A stretch of 64,000 nt of DNA from Paenibacillus sp. PK3_47 (lineage in GTDB: Bacteria > Bacillota > Bacilli > Paenibacillales > Paenibacillaceae): positions 1,054,001-1,118,000 of the forward strand of contig NZ_CP026029.1 of assembly GCF_023520895.1 (NCBI RefSeq), written 5' to 3'. This document shows, piece by piece, positions 1 through 10,700 of this stretch. The notes under the pieces were generated by a model that searched no databases, had not been told where the DNA came from, and worked only from the letters and a program-made list of their open reading frames with translations. A program made the position numbers and the translations under genes. Position 1 is the stretch's first letter; the number at the start of each line of letters is the position of its first letter.

Positions 1-2271
1 AGCCTGCACAGCAGTACTCTTGTCATCCAGAAATTTAACGCTGATCTCCAGCCTGCCTCTGATCTCCTCTGCCTGCTCATCCTTCGCGAGCATTTCGCGG
101 TATGCCTTCTCAGCCTCATCCGGGATCAGTTCCGGGAACTGCTGCGCCCATTGTTCCTTCAGCGTGATCAACCGTAAAGACTGCTCTTCCGCCTTGGCGG
201 CAAGCCCCGCTACCCAGGCAGTTTCGGCTTCGACTGCGGCAGCTTCTTTGTGGCAGAGCTGCTGCACTTCCTGCATGGACCGCTGCCACTCGGCGGCACT
301 GCGGCGAAGCTCGGCAGAGCGGACCTTGAAGGAAGCAAGCTGTGATTCCAGCGCAGACAATTTGTCCTTGTCAGGGACGTCAGAAGCCTCCGGAGACGCC
401 GCTGAATGGAGATCACCGCCCTGCTCCACTCCTGCCGCCGCCGGGGTCCTCAGCGAATTGCCCGCTTCATCCTCGCCATAGACCTGCTCCAGCCAAGCCC
501 CGTCCTGCTCCAGCAGGCTCCGCAGCAGCTGGCGCGTGTCCAGCGCATATCTTTCCAGACTGCGGTTCTCCTGCAGGCTGCGCTGAAGCTCTTCCTGCTC
601 CCCGCCGTCTGCGCTTAGCGCCGGCGACGGGTGATGTTCACTGCCGCACACCGGACACGGCTGCCCGTCCTGCAGGTCACGGGCAAGCGTAAGCGACAGC
701 CTGTGCACCTCCAGCTCCTTCAGCGCTGCTTCAAGCCCGGCGCCGCGCTGTTCCAGGCGCGCGGCGGCAGTCCCTGCGGCAGCTTCCGCGGCCCGCAGCT
801 CCTCCTGGTGCAGCGCGGCCGCGGCGATCTCTCCGCCGCGGGCCGCCTCAAGCGCCTGCCGCCGGCCTTCGGCAGCGGCCAGCCGCGCCTCTGCAGCCGC
901 GAGCACCGCTGTGCGCTCGCGGCGTTCACGCTCCGCCGTCTCCCCCTGGGAGGTGGCGGAGCGCAGCTCCTGCAGTCTCTGCATCGCTTCCTGCAGAGAC
1001 TGCCGCTCCTGGGAGCGGACCGCAAGCGGCTGCAGGCTCTGCTGCAGCTCTTGCTGGCGCTTTTGGCCCTTGGCCAAAAGCTCACGCTCCCGGTCCATGC
1101 GCTCCCGCCGCGCGGCAAGCCCGCTTGCGGTCTCGTCCCGGCGCGCAAGCACCGCGGCGCGTTCCTTGCGCAGGCCGCCGAGCTCGGCTTCCAGCTCCAG
1201 CGCGCGGCGGTACGTGTCGGCCCCCGAACGGAGGGCCGGCTCTTCCTCGGCCAGCGCAGCCTGCGCGGCGGCCTCGGCTGCCGCCAGTACAGCAGCCTCC
1301 TGCTGTGCAGCTGCAGCTAAAGCTTCCTGGCCCTCCGCCCGGGCCACCCGGTTCTTCCAGGCCTCTTCCGCGCTCCGCCAGGCCTTCAGGGCAGGCAGCC
1401 GCTTTTCGGCTTCGTCTGCCTTGCCCAGCTTCTGCTCCAGCAGCAGGATGCCCTCCTCCTGCCGGAGCAGTTCCTGCCGCTGCAGCTGCCGCCGGGAGCG
1501 CTCCTCCTGCAGCTCGCGGATCTTCGCATAGCGCTCCGCAAGCCGGAGGGCTTCCTCCAGCCTCCTGCGGCATTCCGCAGCATGGCGCACAGCTTCCTTA
1601 AGTCGTTCAGCAGCGGCTTCAACATCGGCTTTGCCTGCGCTGCCAAGTCCCTGCTGCTCTGCTTCAAGCGCACGCAGCGCAGCCTCGTTCTCCTTGACCC
1701 GCCGGCTGAGCTTCAGTGCCAGCTGGTCGCCGTACTGCTCCAGATGAAAGAGCCGCTGGAGCATCTGTCTGCGGTCCACGCCGCGCAGGGACAGAAATTC
1801 GGCGAATTTACCCTGCGGCAGTACCACTGCCCGGGTAAAATCGTCCATTTTGAGGCCGATATGCTCCTCCACGCAGCGGGTAACATCCGCCAGCTTGTCC
1901 GCCATTACATGGTCGCCGTCTTCGGTGACTCCAATGAACCGGCTGATCGTATTGCTCACCGACTGCTCTCCGGTACGTTTGAATTTGCGTTCCACGCGGT
2001 AACGGCGGGGACCGCTGGAGGAGATGAGCTCAAAGGTGAACGCCACGCTGAGCTGATCCTCGGAATGGTTCATAATTCCCTGTGTCCCGTTCACAGCCCG
2101 CTCCACCTTGCCGTACATCGCCAGGGTTATCGCATCCAGAAGACTGGATTTGCCGCTGCCGGTAGGCCCGAATATGCCAAAGAGCCCCGTCTCTGTCAGA
2201 CTCGCAAAATCTATCTCCTGCTGTTCCCGGTAGCTTTGCAGGCCGGAAACCTTTAGTAGAATCGGCTTCAC
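1..2271 (-). CDS. sbcC: SbcC exonuclease subunit, 3' end outside the window
   Basis: This is the large subunit of the SbcCD (Rad50-Mre11-type) nuclease, which opens hairpins and trims blocked DNA ends. It is open from a GTG start to base 1, giving 757 codons and no stop, so the C-terminal ATPase half is missing. The N-terminus shows a P-loop, GPTGSGKSS, at about residues 30-38. A long Glu/Arg/Ala-rich coiled coil follows. The zinc-hook CPVC motif is encoded at 646-657 (Cys539 and Cys542), in the middle of the coil as expected for the family. The GTG lies one base after the sbcD stop, and its ribosome site, GGGGAGGTGA, lies inside the sbcD end, so the two are probably translationally coupled. 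The GC-rich coil region produces many long spurious frames. Confidence 0.95.
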   Translation of the reverse strand, partial: MKPILLKVSGLQSYREQQEIDFASLTETGLFGIFGPTGSGKSSLLDAITLAMYGKVERAVNGTQGIMNHSEDQLSVAFTFELISSSGPRRYRVERKFKRTGEQSVSNTISRFIGVTEDGDHVMADKLADVTRCVEEHIGLKMDDFTRAVVLPQGKFAEFLSLRGVDRRQMLQRLFHLEQYGDQLALKLSRRVKENEAALRALEAEQQGLGSAGKADVEAAAERLKEAVRHAAECRRRLEEALRLAERYAKIRELQEERSRRQLQRQELLRQEEGILLLEQKLGKADEAEKRLPALKAWRSAEEAWKNRVARAEGQEALAAAAQQEAAVLAAAEAAAQAALAEEEPALRSGADTYRRALELEAELGGLRKERAAVLARRDETASGLAARRERMDRERELLAKGQKRQQELQQSLQPLAVRSQERQSLQEAMQRLQELRSATSQGETAERERRERTAVLAAAEARLAAAEGRRQALEAARGGEIAAAALHQEELRAAEAAAGTAAARLEQRGAGLEAALKELEVHRLSLTLARDLQDGQPCPVCGSEHHPSPALSADGGEQEELQRSLQENRSLERYALDTRQLLRSLLEQDGAWLEQVYGEDEAGNSLRTPAAAGVEQGGDLHSAASPEASDVPDKDKLSALESQLASFKVRSAELRRSAAEWQRSMQEVQQLCHKEAAAVEAETAWVAGLAAKAEEQSLRLITLKEQWAQQFPELIPDEAEKAYREMLAKDEQAEEIRGRLEISVKFLDDKSTAVQA

Positions 2272-2272
2272 C

Positions 2273-3457
2273 CTAGTTCACCTCCCCTTCCTCCGGCTGG
2301 CGCCGTTCTTCGTCTTCCGTCAGTTCCAGAAACAGCTCAATGAGGCTGTCCTCAGGCTCGGCCCCGCCGGTCTGTCGCTGATAGAATCTGCGGAACAGCT
2401 CCTGCACCGGCATCCGCGAGCGGGACTGCTCCTCCAGTTCAAGCTCCATCTGCGGATATACCGGACGGATATGAATAATGCCGTCCCGCGATTTGCGCAG
2501 CCGCTGAATATCGTTCATCGACATGGCTTCCGTGAGACGCAGCTCCAGATCAATAAAAGCATCGATATCCTTGCCTTCCTCCAGCCAGCTGTAGACCTCC
2601 TGCAGACCGCCGGCGGATTTCCAGTTGACCAGCGGACGTCCACAGCGGAGAAAGATCTCCTCGAAGGATGGCTCTCCGCCCGGGGCCACATCAATCAGCG
2701 CTACCGACTTCGCCTGGCCTGCTTCCGAGAAGCTGTAAGCCAGCGGTGAACCGCTGTAGCGGATCATTCCGTCGCCTTTGACCCGCTGGGAACGGTGCAG
2801 GTGACCCAGCGCTGTATATTGCGCTCCGCAGGACAAGGCTGACGGATCTACAGTGTAGGCTCCGCCTACCTGGATCGGACGCTCCGAGTCGCTTTCCACA
2901 CCGCCCAGCACGTAGATATGGCTCATGGCCAGATTCACCGTCTGCGGGGTGAACTCCCTGCCGAGCAGCTTCATCAGCTTGCCGACGCGTGCGCTGTAGG
3001 CAAGCCGGAGTTCACCTTCTGCGCTGTCGCCGGCCAGCAGCTCCCCGAGTCTGGCTTCAGAGGGATACGGGAGGGCTGCAATTCTGGCAATTTCACCCGT
3101 GCGTGCAGCATGAACCGTTACCGGATCAGAAGTAGGCATCCCCACCAGAGTTATGCCCTGCCTGTGGACAAGCGGGGAGACGGAAGCTACGCGTTCCGGC
3201 TGGTCATGGTTGCCTGAGATGACCACCAGCGGTCTTCCGCCGGCCGTTAACCTGGCGGCAGCTTCATAGAACAGCTGCTCCGCTGCTGCCGGCGGGTTGA
3301 CAGAGTCATAGACATCTCCCGCCATCAGAATAAGATCCGCTTTGGAAGAATCGGCAATGTCCACGAGCTCGTCAATGAACTGCTCCTGCTCCTTCTGCCG
3401 GCTTCTCCCTTCCAGGGTACGGCCCAAGTGCCAGTCTCCCGTATGCAATATGCGCAT
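2273..3457 (-). CDS. sbcD: SbcD exonuclease subunit
   Basis: This is the Mre11-type nuclease subunit that pairs with SbcC in the cytoplasm. The 394 residues carry the metallophosphoesterase signatures in order: GDWHLG near residues 7-12, GDVYD near 47, GNHDQPE near 82, and later a GHLH motif. These ligands bind two metal ions. The C-terminal cap region is acidic (PEEGEVN end). The ATG start begins directly with the conserved MRILHTGDWHLGR block. The gene lies 80 bp downstream of addA in the same direction, matching the B. subtilis addB-addA-sbcD-sbcC order, so it is probably part of the same break-repair operon. Confidence 0.96.
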   Translation of the reverse strand: MRILHTGDWHLGRTLEGRSRQKEQEQFIDELVDIADSSKADLILMAGDVYDSVNPPAAAEQLFYEAAARLTAGGRPLVVISGNHDQPERVASVSPLVHRQGITLVGMPTSDPVTVHAARTGEIARIAALPYPSEARLGELLAGDSAEGELRLAYSARVGKLMKLLGREFTPQTVNLAMSHIYVLGGVESDSERPIQVGGAYTVDPSALSCGAQYTALGHLHRSQRVKGDGMIRYSGSPLAYSFSEAGQAKSVALIDVAPGGEPSFEEIFLRCGRPLVNWKSAGGLQEVYSWLEEGKDIDAFIDLELRLTEAMSMNDIQRLRKSRDGIIHIRPVYPQMELELEEQSRSRMPVQELFRRFYQRQTGGAEPEDSLIELFLELTEDEERRQPEEGEVN

Positions 3458-3537
3458 TGTTTGCCCTCTTTTCCCCGCCCATCATGCGGCATTCATAGAT
3501 TCCTAGATTTCTTCATATCATACTCTATCTAATACTT

Positions 3538-6500
3538 TTATAGTTTCACTGCATGTCCGCCGTCAAAAAAGTACAGCCAGATCTCATCGACCGGCTCGCC
3601 CAAAATATCATAAAGTGCCTTGCTGTACAGTTCGAGCTGGAACCGGTATCTTTCTCTCAGCGCTTCCAGTCCGCCCTTATGCTCAAGAACAGCATCTGTT
3701 TTATAATCGAGCAGAATCAGCCGCCCGTCCTCGCGGAACAGGCAGTCGATAACGCCCTGGATCATCACGGCCTGGCGGGCACTGCCGGCTCTCTGCTCCT
3801 CAGAAAGCCCCGATACAGCCCCGCCCAAAAAGTCCAGTCCGCGGTATGCTTCACCTGCCGGTACCATGTAACTGAACGGCTGCTCTCTGCGTTTCCATGC
3901 TGCCTGCTGCAGACGCTGTCCAAGCTCACTTGCACAGAAAGCTTCTACGTCATCCAGGTCAACGGCTTCCGCCTGTTCCGCAGTGAGAATGGCCACCCGA
4001 GTCAGATGCGCCATCGTCATCTCCAGAACCTGCCGGTCCACCGGCCCGTCCAGCGGAATATGCTGCATCACCGTATGGTAGGCCGTCCCCCGCTCCGTAC
4101 CCGACAAGCCCCGCTTTTCCATAAACTTCGGACGCTGGAGATGAAGACTGTCCGCTCCGGCAATCCGGTTACGTCCTTGTCCGCTGTCTGCGGAACGCAC
4201 CTCCTCAAGTAAATCAAAGGAAGGCTGGTCCTGCATCGAGAGCATTGACTTGAGCTCTGTAACCGAGGTCTTGGCCGGAATGCCGGAAGCAGCAGCATAG
4301 GGGTACTGCCATTCCAGCCGCTTGGTAATCTCAGGTTTTGACGGCGTGGCAAAGAATGGAACGGCACGGCCCCGGCGCAGCGCTTCATTGGCCTGGCTGC
4401 GTTCCCCGTTTTGCGCATCTTCGTCATTTCCGGCGGCAAAAGATCCCGAGCCGAGCTCGGAAGACGCCAGCACACGGATGCTCCAGTTGGAATCATCGCT
4501 GTGAAGCACCGTTGATACGGTACCTTCCGTACCGCCGAGCTTGCGCAGAATCGCCGCACCGGGATGGCGGATCAGCGCCGGTCCCACCCAGTCCAGATAG
4601 CTGCGCCCCCGGGCCAGCAGATGATCGGCAAGCAGCAGCTCTTCACGGCTTTGCATCCGGCTCCAGCCTGAGACCGTGCGCGGCAGATCTCTTACCGTAC
4701 CTACGAGAATCATCTTGTCCCGCGGCCGGGTCAGGCCGACATAAAGCACCCGCATTTCCTCGGCCAGCAGCTCAAGCTTTGAACGGCGGTTAATCGCCAG
4801 ATAAGGCAAGGTCGGATAACTGACGCGTGTCTCCCGTTCCACAAAACGCGGCCCGAAACCAAGCTCCTTATGCATAAGGAACGGAGAGTACAGATCCTGA
4901 CGGTTAAAAGGTTTGGCCATCCCGGCCAGGAATACAACAGGGAACTCCAGGCCTTTGGATTTGTGGATGGTCATAATTCTTACGCCCCCCGCCTCTTCGC
5001 CGGTTCCTCCGGCTGCACCGAGGTCACCGCCGTTTTCCCTCAGCCTGTTAATAAAGACGAGAAAACGGAATAATCCGCGCGCAGAGGTATCATTCTCGAA
5101 CTGTACAGCCCGGTCGTAAAGTGCCTTAAGGTTATTCTGGCGCTGGAATCCGCCGGGAAGACCGCCGACCCATTCCAGATAGCCGCTTTCGCCGTAAATA
5201 CGCCAGATCAGTGTACTGAGGCTGCCTTGACGGGCGGCATCTCTCCAGCCTTCAAGCAGGCTCATAAAATGCTGAAGCTTCCCGCGCAGCTCCGGAGAGA
5301 TCGAGGCCTGGGCCTCCAATCTCAAGGCCGTTTCCTCATTGAAATCCGCCGCTCCCGCTGCTCCTGCCGCCAATTCCGGCGGGACAATCAAATTGCTGGC
5401 TCTTAAATACTCATATGCTGCAGCCGCTTCTCCCCCTGCCGGAAGGTCTGGAGATACAGCTTCAGCTGTCACCGCAGCTTCAGCGGCAGCCGCCTGTCCG
5501 CAGGCGGCTGCCGTCAGTGCATCATAAAAGGAACCCGGACTGCACAGCCGTACAGAGGCCAGCTCCTCTTCACTCAGGTTCACTACAGGCGAACGCAGCA
5601 CTCCGGCAAGCGGAATATCCTGCCGCGGATTGTCCACCACCTGCAGCAGTGACAGGGCAATCTCCACTTCGGTAGCCTGGAAATAACCTTTGTTCTGGTC
5701 ACCGTAGGCAGGAATGCCTTCAAGCCGCAGCTCCTCGATCACCAGAGGTGTCCATATGCGGGCAGAGCGCAGCAGAATGACGATATCGCCGTAAACCACC
5801 GGACGCATAATCTTCTGGGATTTATCATAAATCAGCAGCGGCTCACCGCCGGTCATGCCGGTCATCTGTGAAATCCGCCGGGCAATGGCCCGTGCTTCCA
5901 GCTGCGCCGTCTCGCTCTCGGCAGCTTCATTCTCCTTGGCAGGAAGCTCCCCGTCTCCGGAAGACTCCTCAGGCCCTCCGGCCGGTGCCTTCCCCCTGTC
6001 AATGATCAGCAGCTCCGGGGCAAAATAAGTATCCGGCCCCTTCTCCTCCGCTCCCGGGAAGTTGGCACCGTAGACCAGCTCGGCACGTTCGTCATAGCTG
6101 ATCTCCGCCACGGTTTTGTCCATGATCTGGCGGAAAATCATATTCACCGCATTTACGACCTCCATGCGGCTGCGGAAGTTACGCGCCAGATCAATAACCA
6201 TCCCCGGAGATGTACTGCTGCTGTCGGATTCAGCGGAGTGTGCTAATGAATCATCTGCTGACGGATCAGACGCTGCAGCATCTGCCGCTCCAAAGCTCCG
6301 GTACTTGTCCAGGAACAGCCCCGGTTCGGCAAGCCGGAAGCGGTAAATACTCTGCTTCATATCGCCGACCATAAAGCGGTTGCCCGGAGCTTCACGGGAA
6401 ATCAGCCGGACTATCTCCTCCTGCACGCTGTTCGTATCCTGATACTCATCAAGCAGCACTTCATCGAACTGGTCCCGGTACTCCATGGCCGCATCGGAAG

Positions 6501-7731
6501 GCAGGGAATGGCCCGGAAGGGAATCCGGATGGCGCAGAATCTGCAGGCAGTAATGCTCCAGATCACTGAAATCGACCATACCGCGTCCGGCTTTTTCGGT
6601 TCTGTAACGTTCCCCGAATTCAATCACGGTTTCTGCCAGCTCCCGCATCAGAGGAGCCGCCTCGTGCAGCTCCTTCAGAAACGCCTCAGCCGGACGTCCA
6701 AACAACGATTTCTGGAGCTCCAGCAGACTTTTTTTCACACTTTCGCGCAGCTCTTTAACCGTCTCCTGGAGACCGGGATCCGTGGCATCCTTCTTGCACG
6801 GCTTCAGCTTGCCGAATGATATTTCCATAAAAATGTCGTAGTGCTCCGACCACGGACGGGTCTCCAGTGCGTTCTGAAGCCCGTGCACCATTTCAAGATC
6901 AGCAGCCAGATTCTCCGCATAAGGTGCAGGACCTCCGGGCTGCAGGGCAATCTCCCGGCCCTGCTCCAGCTGGCTGACTGCTCCGTCCAGCGCCAGCTTC
7001 GCCTCGGCGAGGATGCTCTGCACCCAGGCCGTACCGCTTAGCGCTTCCGTATCCGGCAGGGAGAAATCGGCTGCGGTATCCCGCAGCCACTGCGCCGGCC
7101 AGGGATGGCTGCGGGCGAAATCATGCAGCCGCTGAATCAGTGCATGCACGGCATCGTCGCTGCGTTCACCGCTGAACCAGTCGGCAAGTCTGACGAAGAC
7201 TCCGTCTTCCCCGTCCTCCGTAACTTCGCCGTATTTCTCTTCCAGCAGCTCTTCCAGTATTTCCTGGCGCATCATTTCGGCTTCATGCTCATTCAGAATC
7301 CGGAATCCCGGGTCAATCGGGATGATCTGATAGTACCGCCGGATCACTTCAAGACAGAAGGAATGCAGCGTGGTGATGGAAGCCTTGCCCAGGAGGGCGA
7401 GCTGGCGGCGCAAATGTCCGTTTCCTTCTGCATCCTCTCCAGGGCTGTTTTCACTTTCCTCCAGCTTGCGCTCCAGCGCTTCACGGATCCGCTGCCGCAT
7501 TTCAGCAGCTGCCGCCTTGGTGAACGTTGCTACCAGCAGCCTGTCCACGCTGAAGCCGTTCGCCTCAACGCTGATTTTGCGGATAATCCGCTCGACCAGC
7601 ACCGCGGTTTTACCGGAGCCTGCCGCTGCCGCCACCAGGATGTCGTCGCCGCTCTCCGCTATTGCGCGCCACTGGTCGTCGCTCCAAAAGCTTCCTTCCG
7701 GCTTTGCTTCTACAGGTGCTCTCTTGTTCAC
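3538..7731 (-). CDS. addA: AddA, ATP-dependent helicase/nuclease subunit A
   Basis: AddA is the UvrD-like helicase and 3'-strand nuclease of AddAB, the Firmicute counterpart of RecBCD. It resects double-strand breaks to load RecA. Visible motifs are Walker A AAAAGSGKT at residues 35-43, the DEYQDTN helicase box, the MTIHKSKGLEF box, and a C-terminal RecB-like nuclease motif LLDYKTD. I chose the GTG at 7731 because AAAGGAGGAGAGAAGCC precedes it and its GTGA overlaps the addB stop by four bases. A longer frame from 7767 would lack this ribosome site. It encodes 1397 residues, somewhat long for AddA. A Ser/Ala/Asp-rich low-complexity segment at about residues 480-508 and an Ala-rich one further on account for part of that. 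Confidence 0.95.
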   Translation of the reverse strand: MNKRAPVEAKPEGSFWSDDQWRAIAESGDDILVAAAAGSGKTAVLVERIIRKISVEANGFSVDRLLVATFTKAAAAEMRQRIREALERKLEESENSPGEDAEGNGHLRRQLALLGKASITTLHSFCLEVIRRYYQIIPIDPGFRILNEHEAEMMRQEILEELLEEKYGEVTEDGEDGVFVRLADWFSGERSDDAVHALIQRLHDFARSHPWPAQWLRDTAADFSLPDTEALSGTAWVQSILAEAKLALDGAVSQLEQGREIALQPGGPAPYAENLAADLEMVHGLQNALETRPWSEHYDIFMEISFGKLKPCKKDATDPGLQETVKELRESVKKSLLELQKSLFGRPAEAFLKELHEAAPLMRELAETVIEFGERYRTEKAGRGMVDFSDLEHYCLQILRHPDSLPGHSLPSDAAMEYRDQFDEVLLDEYQDTNSVQEEIVRLISREAPGNRFMVGDMKQSIYRFRLAEPGLFLDKYRSFGAADAAASDPSADDSLAHSAESDSSSTSPGMVIDLARNFRSRMEVVNAVNMIFRQIMDKTVAEISYDERAELVYGANFPGAEEKGPDTYFAPELLIIDRGKAPAGGPEESSGDGELPAKENEAAESETAQLEARAIARRISQMTGMTGGEPLLIYDKSQKIMRPVVYGDIVILLRSARIWTPLVIEELRLEGIPAYGDQNKGYFQATEVEIALSLLQVVDNPRQDIPLAGVLRSPVVNLSEEELASVRLCSPGSFYDALTAAACGQAAAAEAAVTAEAVSPDLPAGGEAAAAYEYLRASNLIVPPELAAGAAGAADFNEETALRLEAQASISPELRGKLQHFMSLLEGWRDAARQGSLSTLIWRIYGESGYLEWVGGLPGGFQRQNNLKALYDRAVQFENDTSARGLFRFLVFINRLRENGGDLGAAGGTGEEAGGVRIMTIHKSKGLEFPVVFLAGMAKPFNRQDLYSPFLMHKELGFGPRFVERETRVSYPTLPYLAINRRSKLELLAEEMRVLYVGLTRPRDKMILVGTVRDLPRTVSGWSRMQSREELLLADHLLARGRSYLDWVGPALIRHPGAAILRKLGGTEGTVSTVLHSDDSNWSIRVLASSELGSGSFAAGNDEDAQNGERSQANEALRRGRAVPFFATPSKPEITKRLEWQYPYAAASGIPAKTSVTELKSMLSMQDQPSFDLLEEVRSADSGQGRNRIAGADSLHLQRPKFMEKRGLSGTERGTAYHTVMQHIPLDGPVDRQVLEMTMAHLTRVAILTAEQAEAVDLDDVEAFCASELGQRLQQAAWKRREQPFSYMVPAGEAYRGLDFLGGAVSGLSEEQRAGSARQAVMIQGVIDCLFREDGRLILLDYKTDAVLEHKGGLEALRERYRFQLELYSKALYDILGEPVDEIWLYFFDGGHAVKL

Positions 7732-10700
7732 GGCTTCTCTCCTCCTTTGTGGGACAGCAGGTCCCAAATGACTTCCTTGCCCGGCTTGCCGAGATTGTTA
7801 TACCCGTTGCCTTCCACAGCCTCATCAAACTGGCATACCGGCCGGAATGAGCAGAAGGTGCATGCCGTCTCCTGCTGGATGCGGTACGGCTGGATCGCCA
7901 CGTCCCCTTCCGTAATGCGCGTCCCGATTTCCGAAATATTGCTCCGTACTGAAGTCAGCAGATGTCTCCACTGCTCGGGTGTAGCGACGGAAGCGCTGCT
8001 GTAAAAGCTGCCGTCACTTTTCAGCGCTACAGGAACAATCGAGGAATACCCTTTGTCGAGTGTAGTGTCCATCAGTGAAACCACCTCGCGGTCGGCTGTC
8101 AGCAGCCCCTTCATTTTGAACCGTTTCAGCAGCTCCTGCTCCGCCTGCTCCCGGTTCATTCCGTTCGGCGAGGACAGCAGCGGATCATGCACATGGAAAT
8201 ACAGCGTTCCTGCAGGCAGTGCAGTCTTGCCCAGCCACTGTTCGGAATAGGTCAGCAGCACATCCAGATAGGTCAGCATCTGCAGCGACAATCCGTAATA
8301 CACTTCATGCAGCTTGAGGTCCTTCTGGCTGGATTTATAGTCAATAACCCTCAGCAGTACCCCCTGCTCGCCTTCCGCCATATCGACCCGGTCAATCCGG
8401 CCGACCACTTCCATCACACAGCCGTTCGGCAGTGTAATCCTCAGCGGCGGCAGATCTTTGCCCGGGCCGAAATCCAGCTCCAGCCCCACCGGCTCAAAGC
8501 TGCCCCTGCGGGCATGCTCACCCAGAATGACCGATGCGCGGCCCACAATATTCTTGAGCTTGCGGGAAATATACCCGTAACGTTTGCTGCTCATCAGAAT
8601 TTCACCCTGCAAGAGCGGTGCCAGACGGTCGACCGTCTCACCGGCTTCCCGGCGGCATTCCTCTGCCGTCATGCTGCCCCAGCCGCGGCCCTGCTTCTGC
8701 AGACGCACAGCCATATCGCTGAGGGCGGCGTGGAACAGCTGGCCAATGTCGGGCGCCTGCAGCTTGTAGAGCTGGCGCTCCTTCAGCCTCAGCCCGTAGG
8801 AGGCAAAATGGGAAAATGCGCAGGCGGTGAACTTCTCCATCCGCGATACGCTGCCGCGCAGCGTTGAACCGCCGTACAGACGGAGGCTGGTCTCCCGCTT
8901 TAAGGTTTTGCCTTCATTGCGGTAGAACAGCGATCCCAGCAGCCGTCCAAGCTCCGTTCTGCGTTTTTCGTCACCTGCAAACCAGTTGTAGACATCCCAC
9001 CATATTCCGGGAATCTCTACACCCTGGCGCCACTGCCGCAGCTGCATAATGAGCATGCGCAGGGTCTGCTCCGGATGGCCTATAAAGCTAAAGTGCAGAG
9101 CTTCGCCCGCATCCGTCTCACCTGGAGTTACTGCCGGAGGGAACCCGGCAAGTGACTGCTCCTTCAAGGCATCGGGGAACATGCCGTGCAGATGGCGGAT
9201 GATCTCTGATGGCAAGAGCGCTTTGCCTTCTTCATCTGCAGAGGCATAGCTGATCCATAATTTCCGGCTCGCTGTCGTCAGCGCATTATAGATAAGGAAG
9301 CGTTCATCCAGCAGCTTCCGTGACGAGCCGGGGGACAGCTCCATTCCCGCGTTCTCCAGAAGCAGCCGCTCGCCTTCTGAAAGGATACCGTCTTCTTTGA
9401 ATTGTGCCGGTACCACCCCTTCGTTAAAGCCCAGCAAAAAGGCATACTTCACGCCCGATACCCGGGTCCGGTCCATCGTCCCTACCAGTACCTGATCCAG
9501 CGCTGGCGGGACAAGCCCCATCTTCAGCTCGGCAAGTCCGGTCTCCAGCACACCGGAGAACAGCTCAAACTCCAGCCTTTCCTTGCCCATCATCTCAGCA
9601 ATCTGGTCCAGCAGATCAAGTACTGCACCCCATAACTGGGTATGCTCACGGGCCTTTTCAGGCTCACCCCGTTTCAGTGCCTGCGCACCCATCCGCTCCA
9701 GCTTACGCGCTGCATCTGTCTCCTGAAGCAGCAGGAACACGGCTGTACACAGTTCCAGACCGCTGCGGCTTTTCTTCACTCTTTTCTCAAAGGCATGCAG
9801 GGGAACCGTGATACTCTCCCGGCACTGCTCCATAAGGAGCAGCTGGGCTTCATCTACAGCCTGACTGCCTTCCAGCGACAGGCTCGGAATCCCCTTCCAC
9901 GACCGTCCGTCGGTCCAGCGGTAACCCTGAATGCCGCAGGCCAGGACGTAGTTCTCCAGCTGGTCCATGTCCTGACGCGTAAGGCTGCCGTCCAGCGGAA
10001 GCAGAAGTTCTGTTTTGACGCAGCGGAACACATCCTCATAACGCCAGCGGCGGCGGATGACATCAAGCGCGGAGCGGATAAACTCCACCAGCGGATGATG
10101 CAGCTCATTCACCTTCTGGTCAAGGAAGAACGGAACTCCATAGTCCTGGAATAATGGAGAGATCAGCTGTTCATAATCACCGATATTGCGCATGAACACG
10201 GCCATTTCGCCGTACTTTGCCCCCTCTTCGCGGGCCAGCCGGATCATTTCGCGCAAGGCACCCTCCACTTCCGTCCTGCGCGATGCGGCGGAGCTGATTG
10301 TGATAGCCTCAGCTGCCTTATCCGCATCCCCGTTCCAGCGGAACCGGCGTCCGAATCCGCGCTCCAGATGAGCCAGTGCCGGACTTTCCGCAAAACGCGG
10401 AAGCACCGGCGGCGCCAGCAGCTCGTCCCAGACCGCAAGGCCCATCTCCTCAGCCATTCCTCGCAGCTTCATGTAAGTTACCGCTGCAGGATGGAACAGC
10501 TCCAGTTCATGCGGAGCCATCCCCGGCGGATAGATCCGGTCAAGCGTAAGCGCCACTGTCATCTTGGAGGCGTGCTGCATAAGTTCCCGCAGGACCGTAA
10601 ACTCCTGGGCAGTAAAGCCGTGGAAGCCATCCACCCAGATTTCGGCACCGCGGACAAAGGAAGAATCGGCTATCCGCTCCGCCAGCTCGGCCAGCCGGTC

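Noticed and set aside
631..1320. Long plus-strand frames opposite sbcC
   Set aside because: They arise from high-GC coiled-coil codons of sbcC and show Arg/Leu/Ser-rich low-complexity products.
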